This document shows, piece after piece, positions 58,319-64,000 of a stretch of DNA of 64,000 nucleotides (position 1 is the stretch's first letter; the number at the start of each line of letters is the position of its first letter). A program made the translations under genes and the position numbers. Below the pieces are notes generated by a model, which had not been told where the DNA came from, made no database searches, and saw only the letters and a program-made list of their open reading frames with translations. The stretch comes from Cyrtodaria siliqua (Eukaryota; Mollusca; Bivalvia; Adapedonta; Hiatellidae): contig JAWPHD010010385.1 in NCBI GenBank assembly GCA_037043455.1, positions 1 through 64,000 of the forward strand, in the 5' to 3' direction.

Positions 58319-60325
58319 ATGGATATGTGTTGATACCACCGCAAGGAGAAGATAAATTTCCACACCCACCAATCATCTGGTGACCGATGACAAGAAGAAG
58401 AGTGGATCGTGTCTTCGAATGATGTTAATTTGATACATGGACCGAGTGCAAGCACTATGTACTGCAGATTTTTCAGTTTCACTAATTTAAACGTTTCTTT
58501 TTTGTGTTTTTTTGCTAGATCCACATTTCTGTGTTGTAAGTCACAGGAATGCAGGTATAACTTAATATGTGAAGTTTCTGATATGACTATATATAAGACT
58601 GGAAACCTTTTTCTATTTTCTTGACTGTGCTTGAGGCTGTCCATTGGTAGTTTGTGAGAATAAGCGTAGATTTATTTACTAAAGGATGGGTACATAGGCA
58701 CCAGTTTTATTCAGAAGGGGATGGGTGAACCAAAGCTTTGATTTATTGGTGAAGATTTTTCTTTATAACCCTTATCTGACTCGGCTCTTAATCATGGGAG
58801 TGCTGGTAGTCTGGTAGTAAAATCTTCATTAATAATTGGTGCAATCAAGTGAAGATCTGAGGCAATTTAATCATGGGAGTGCTGGTAGTCTGGTAGTAAA
58901 ATCTTCATGAATAATTGGTGCAAGCAAGTGAAGATCTGAGGCAATTTATTGGTTAAAAGAGTTGGATAAACACTAAATCTCATTAAACACAGTCATGTTT
59001 TAATCACCGACCCAGAACTCGGGGTGCTAGGAATGGACACGTTTTTGTGTTAACTACAGCATGTCTTTTTAATGTAGGTGGACAAGATGAATTCTTTATA
59101 ATGTTGATCTACTGTTGTTTTCATCTTTTAAACTTAAAGTTTAAACTTGTTGTTAGTTTGATATTTGGATTACTTTACAGTATTATAAGAAATTTGAAAA
59201 GAACTGATATTGAAAAATCTGCAGTACTATTATTCTTGCACTCATGTATATTTTTCTGCCATTTCTGGTTGGAGATTCACCGTGGAGTATGTTGGAACCA
59301 AGACATTGCTATGGTTAATGTAGTGGACAATATCTCGACTAGCATCGCCCCGGAGCTGGTTGTTTCCATGGGAACCATAAGTTGTGGGATACAAATTTTG
59401 TGGATGAATCGATTAAAGGATTTGTGGACTTTGTGTGTCTGTTGAACATTTCAGTGATGGTGGCCAAAATCCGTATATAGACACAGAGACACGGATGAAA
59501 ACAACGAGATGGAACGCATCATGGGACTTGTCACACACATACCCATAAGTAAATGGACTTTGAAAGTGTGTAACGTGTTAGCTCATGTGTAATGTGTTAG
59601 CTCATGTGTAATGTGTAGCACATGTGTAACGGGTTAGCTCATGTGTAACGTGTCGGCACATGTGTAATGGATTGTTACAGTGAGCATTAAGAAGATATGG
59701 GTTTTATTCTTAGGGTACCAACTACTTTCTGTTTTGGTATCTACCGGTGTTGTCAATATAAATTAGAACACTAGCTGTGTTGTCATGGTAACGCTAACCT
59801 GTCAGCACTGAGACAGAAAGGGAACTGTGTTCTGGTACATGAATGGAAAACTACAAAGTCACTACTGGTGTGTATGTGAGTTATTTATGCTGCTAATTGA
59901 CTTTATTGATGTGTATTGTAATATTATATACCAGTATATGTGTGTATGTATATATACGTAGTTGTGGCCATGAGAGTAACAAACATCCTGTACTACCGAT
60001 TAAAGTTTCTATTTTCTGTCAGTGTTCATAAGCATACATGCAAATTCACTCTAAGAACAGGATTGTTGCTTATTCTTACAGTTGGTTATATATGTGTTTA
60101 GTTAGTTTGGTTTTATTGAGCACTTAATAGTTTACTTAATGGTTTAATTGTCTCCGACATGATATAGACATTACTTTCTCCAACTCTTCCTGTTCAGTAC
60201 AAAATAAATGAGTTGGATGTGAAATTTAAGGACCACCATCGTTTTCACCAATAGTAATTATCATCATTATCGGTATCTAAAAAAGTAGCTTAATTTTAAT
60301 TTGCTATTTAATTGATTTTGAACAC

Positions 60326-60363
<38 letters not shown>

Positions 60364-60412
60364 CCATCATCAAATAATTTATTATAAACTTAGATCATAC
60401 ATGTACATTATT
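58319..60412 (+). other. Probable 3' UTR or downstream flank, no gene seen
   Basis: AT-rich, non-coding sequence after the possible last ZC3H14 stop. It contains a 78-nt direct duplication (about 58791-58946), short repeats of 'gtaatgtgttagctcat' (59575-59665), an ATTAAA (about 59999) and an AATAAA-like signal near 60203 that could serve polyadenylation, and an ATC microsatellite (60326-60375). A 132-codon open stretch at 59047-59445 is Phe/Ile/Leu-rich, lacks recognisable motifs and is probably chance. Confidence 0.4.
60326..60372 (+). repeat. (ATC)n microsatellite
   Basis: Uninterrupted CAT/ATC repeats of ~45 nt. A shorter one is at 63262-63304. Confidence 0.95.
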
Positions 60413-61985
60413 ACAGTATCTTGTCTCCATCTGTAGCATTGTAATGTAAGTGTGGTATGACAGGCCTCCATCTGTAGCGTTGTTGTATAAGTGTGGTATG
60501 ACAGGCCATGATGGCCAGTATCGTGCCTCCATCTGTAGCATTGTTGTATAAGTGTGGTATGACAGGCCATGATGGACAGTATCGTGTCTCCATCTGTAGC
60601 GTTGTTGTACAAGTGTGGTATGACAGGCCATGATGGCCAGTATCGTGCCTCCATCTGTAGCGTTGTTGTATAAGTGTGGTATGACAGGTCATGATGGTCA
60701 GTATCGTGCCTCCATCTGTAGCGTTGTTGTACAAGTGTGGTATGACAGGTCATGATGGTCAGTATCGTGCCTCCATCTGTAGCATTGTTGTATAAGGGTG
60801 GTATGACAGGTCATGATGGCCAGTATCGTGCCTCCATCTGTAGCGTTGTTGTACAAGTGTGGTATGACAGGTCATGATGGCCAGTATCGTGCCTCCATCT
60901 GTAGCGTTGTTGTATAAGTGTGGTATGACAGGCCATGATGGCCAGTATTGTGCCTCCATCTGTAGCGTTGTTGTACAAGTGTGGTATGACAGGTCATGAT
61001 GGTCAGTATCGTGCCTCCATCTGTAGCGTTGTTGTATAAGTGTGGTATGACAGGCCATGATGGCCAGTATCGTGCCTCCATCTGTAACGTTGTTGTATAA
61101 GTGTGGTATGACAGGTCATGATGGCCAGTATCGTGCCTCCATCTGTAGCGTTGTTGTATAAGTGTGGTATGACAGGTCATGATGGCCAGTATCGTGCCTC
61201 CATCTGTAGCGTTGTTGTATAAGTGTGGTATGACAGGCCATGATGGCCAGTATCGTGCCTCCATCTGTAGCGTTGTTGTATAAGTGTGGTATGACAGGCC
61301 ATGATGGCCAGTATCGTGCCTCCATCTGTAGCGTTGTTGTATAAGTGTAGTATGACAGGCCATGATGGTCTGTATCGTGCCTCCATCTGTAGCATTGTTG
61401 TATAAGGGTGGTATGACAGGCCATGATGGTCAGTATCGTGCCTCCATCTGTAGCATTGTTGTATAAGTGTGGTATGACAGGCCATGATGGCCAGTATCGT
61501 GCCTCCATCTGTATCGTTGTTGTTTAAGTGTGGTATGACAGGCCATGATGGTCAGTATCGTGCCTCCATCTGTAGCGTTGTTGTATAAGTGTAGTATGAC
61601 AGGCCATGATGGCCAGTATCGTGCCTCCATCTGTAGCGTTGTTGTATATTGTAGTATGACAGGCCATGATGGCCAGTATCGTGCCTCCATCTGTAGCATT
61701 GTTGTATGAGTGTGGTATGACAGGCCATGATGGCCAGTATCGTGCCTCCATCTGTAGCGTTGTTGTATAAGTGTAGTATGACAGGCCATGATGGCCAGTA
61801 TCGTGCCTCCATCTGTAGCGTTGTTGTATGAGTGTGGTATGACAGGCCATGATGGCCAGTATCGTGCCTCCATCTGTAGCGTTGTTGTATAAGTGTAGTA
61901 TGACAGGCCATGATGGCCAGTATCGTGTCTCCATCTGTAGCGTTGTTGTATGAGTGTGGTATGACAGGCCATGATGGCCAAGATG
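60413..61985. repeat. 61-nt minisatellite
   Basis: About 26 units of 'gcctccatctgtagcgttgt' plus 'tgtataagtgtggtatgaca' plus 'ggccatgatggccagtatcg' plus t. The 'ggccatgatggcc' part is a palindrome. On the minus strand no frame of the unit contains a stop, so frames of up to 212 codons result; none is a gene. Confidence 0.95.
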
Positions 61986-61989
61986 CTGA

Positions 61990-62205
61990 GTTTGAAACCA
62001 TGTCAACTCTCACCGCTGCAGCTTCGAATCCCACTGGAAGCTTGACTTGTGAGAAAGAGTCGATTCTTACAGATCGCAGGATGTATACAGTACTGGTTCT
62101 ACCCAGGAAAAAAGTGGGTGGTCCGCCTTCACTAAAATGGTGACCGCCATAATTATATAGCCTTAACTGTGCTGAAATGACGTAAAACACTGTTCAACCA
62201 ACCAA
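61990..62205 (+). mobile_element. tRNA-derived SINE
   Basis: B box 'gcttcgaatccc' (62021-62032), body 'aagagtcgattcttacagat', 'acagtactggttctacccag' and tail 'aaccaaccaacaaaccaacc'. Adjacent to the end of the 61-nt array; the most complete copy of the family seen at 9055, 44870 and 45700. Confidence 0.85.
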
Positions 62206-62775
62206 CAAACCAACCGATGTGCCGATAGTACATGTATGTTCCTTGGTGCCCTTTTCTCACAGAAGTGACACTTGGGATCATTCACTATTTGTATAAGATT
62301 GACGGTGATGACCGGAGATCATAATTATACAGATCGCAGGAGAAACTGGAGTGGTAGTGACTCATACTGCCAAATGTCTGCCCATGTCAGGTTTCTCTCT
62401 GTTGTTGTCCAACGTCTCCAAGCATCCAGTAATCTCATATCGACGGCCTTGGTTTTCCTATTCTATTCTCCTGATATTTCGTTTTGGATCATCCGTCTCC
62501 TCTCTTGCCCCAGCCATACTCCAACTCTGCCGCTTGATTGTACCCAGCCCTTGTCGGCAAGTGTTCCTACAATGTCTCTATGCTTCAGTCGACTTCCTAC
62601 TATTTAACAAGTAGGACAGAGTCATGATCAGTTACAAATTCTGACACAATCTCTCTGTTAAATGTGATATGGTCAATTAATGTTGAATCAGTATATAGTG
62701 TTTCTAAGTCATTCTTGTGATGTCTTTGGTTTTCTAAATGCGTCATTCTTGGGATGTCTTGGGTTATTGGCTTGT
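62206..62775. other. No gene seen
   Basis: Overlapping frames at 62272-62614 have no recognisable motif. 'gtcattcttg..gatgtctt' is duplicated at 62708-62760. Confidence 0.4.
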
Positions 62776-62777
62776 GC

Positions 62778-63000
62778 AGTTATGTAAATGATAAGCAGGT
62801 GTGTAGCCAGTTTGTAAGTTACTTACAATTAGTTTGGAGTTTCTTGAAACTTGATCATGGTTGGATTTCATTTTTATAATTCTGATTGGATCCCATTTTG
62901 ATAAGCCTGGTTGTATCCAGTTTTGATCATCCTGGTTTGATTCAGTTTTGATCAACTTGGTTGGATCCCATTTAGATCATTTTGGTTAGATCCCATTTTG
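62778..63000 (+). repeat. Direct duplication, copy 1, with ~25-nt internal repeats
   Basis: 'aagcaggtgtgtagccagtt' at 62792 recurs at 63450; both copies continue with repeats of 'ttggatcccattttgatcat' type. Confidence 0.8.
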
Positions 63001-63267
63001 ATCAGCTTGGTTGTATTCCATTCTGATCATCCTGGTAGGATCCCATTTTGTGTAAGCTATTATGGTGAACATGGCAGGCTTGCGACTTATGAATTAATAA
63101 TTAATATTCAATCATGTTGTAAGTATTGTATAGACACACATTGAACAGATTATACAATAGTCTTAGTTTATATTCTTAAGTCAAGAGACTCGTTATGTAT
63201 ATGTTTCGTTATGTATATGTTCTCATACGTCGTGTGTAATTCTAGTTCATTTATCATTATAATGACT

Positions 63268-63304
<37 letters not shown>

Positions 63305-63339
63305 ACTGACTAAATGGTGTGGATAGTATGGTTGGGTTG

Positions 63340-63431
63340 AAATCTGGAGGGCCGGGTTTCATTCTAACCAGTATCACTGAGTTCCACCAGTGTGTTCTTT
63401 CCCATAGCCTCATCCTTGGTTTGGGAACGTA
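63340..63431 (+). mobile_element. V-SINE-like fragment, interrupted
   Basis: 'cactgagttccaccagtgtg' and 'agcctcatccttggtttggg' as in 63645-63720; cut by the duplication at 63432. Confidence 0.6.
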
Positions 63432-63640
63432 AACAATTATGTAAACGATAAGCAGGTGTGTAGCCAGTTTGTAAGTTTGGAGTTACTTTAAACATGGTCA
63501 TGGTTTGATCCCATTTTGATTATTCTGATTGGATCCCATTTTGATCAGCCTGCTTGTATCCAGTTTTGATCATCCTGGTTTGATTCAGTTTTGATAAACT
63601 TGGTTGGGTCCCATTTAGATCATTCTGGTTGATCCCATAC
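63432..63640 (+). repeat. Direct duplication, copy 2
   Basis: Matches 62778-62990 with one small deletion after 'gccagtttgtaag'. Confidence 0.8.
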
Positions 63641-63995
63641 TAACCGGTACCACTGAGTTCCATCAGTGTGTTCTTGGGCAAGACACTTTCTCTTATCCTC
63701 ATCCTTGGTTTGGGGACGTAAACCAGGCGGTTCCCTGTATCGGAGTCTAATCTCCATGCTGGGCAAGACACTTTCTCTTATCCTCATCCTTGGTTTGGGG
63801 ACGTAAACCAGGCGGTTCCCTGTATCGGAGTCTAAATCTCCATGCATGTTAAAGCTACTAGCAATCCAATTGTTAGTAAGAGTAGGACAGGTTACCAGAT
63901 TCCTATATGCATGTATCCTTCCCCTCTATCTGGGGCGAGTATATATATCATATACTGTGTGTTAATGAGCCGTACAACAACATTCCCTTCATCAT
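63641..63995 (+). mobile_element. V-SINE-like element with internal duplication
   Basis: 'ctaaccggtaccactgagtt' to 'taatgagccgtacaacaaca' at the end. The segment 'gggcaagacactttctctta' to 'ggagtcta' is tandemly duplicated (63675-63753 and 63761-63835). The minus-strand frame here is antisense SINE. Confidence 0.8.
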
Positions 63996-64000
63996 CATTA

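Noticed and set aside
58249..58644. 131-codon minus-strand frame
   Set aside because: No motif, overlaps the possible last ZC3H14 exon and 3' UTR on the other strand.
59047..59445. 132-codon hydrophobic plus-strand frame
   Set aside because: Phe/Ile/Leu-rich AT-driven composition, no domain, probably 3' UTR or flank.
61430..62190. Minus-strand frames of 130-212 codons
   Set aside because: Read through the 61-nt array and the adjacent SINE; all three frames are equally open.

Overview
The window is eukaryotic and animal: spliced exons with GT/AG borders, long AT-rich introns, very dense tandem repeats, tRNA-derived SINEs, foldback/MITE-like elements, decayed LINE and other reverse-transcriptase fragments, and a Mab-21-type gene remnant. 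Several dispersed families (SINEs ending near 'ATGAGCCGTTAAA', elements opening with a run of CGTCCGTC, 'TACCCCTGCAAACGAAG' elements) are of a kind I associate with mollusc, especially bivalve, genomes. I would guess a bivalve; the species cannot be told from the sequence.

One convincing cellular gene crosses the window on the + strand: the 3' half of a ZC3H14/Nab2-type nuclear poly(A)-binding CCCH zinc-finger protein. Eight coding exons fit together in phase (22943-23059, 24403-24550, 29866-29974, 37046-37196, 39310-39448, 53293-53438, 53925-54067, 54713-54828/54832), with a possible ninth at 58282-58318. Together they encode an acidic/charged linker, the PKFIVTLDGV signature, and five CCCH fingers. 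The 5' exons, including the Nab2-type N-terminal fold, were not found and probably lie upstream. About 1.1 kb of coding sequence is spread over 32-35 kb, and nearly every intron is inflated by satellites or nested transposons.

Layout. 1-9.2 kb: dispersed elements, an old segmental duplication and a 43-nt array. 9.3-16 kb: tandem arrays, including a young 1.35-kb tandem insertion. 16-19.4 kb: small MITEs and a minus-strand Mab-21-like pseudogene. 19.4-22.8 kb: a ~32-nt AT-rich array with embedded palindromes. 22.8-24.6 kb: exons 1 and 2. 24.9-29.85 kb: a 5-kb 36-nt satellite in intron 2. 30.1-34.7 kb: SINE > foldback MITE > LINE/minisatellite nest. 35.8-38.96 kb: a dispersed element, exon 4 and the 57-nt minisatellite that grows out of exon 4. 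39.3-39.8 kb: exon 5 and a decayed copy of exon 6. 39.9-53.3 kb: transposon debris, a C2H2 zinc-finger exon behind an NRF1-like site, and rearranged reverse-transcriptase pieces. 53.3-54.8 kb: exons 6-8. 55-58.3 kb: tandem arrays, a TIR element and a possible last exon. 58.3-64 kb: probable 3' UTR or intergenic DNA with a 61-nt array and SINEs.

The most interesting signal is exon 4. Its 3' end, including a usable splice donor, has been amplified into about 31 copies of a 57/58-nt unit. The first four donors all keep the phase needed by exon 5. From the fifth unit on, a TAA and a 1-nt length change would make longer exons non-productive. It looks like a ladder of competing donors inside an RNA-processing gene.
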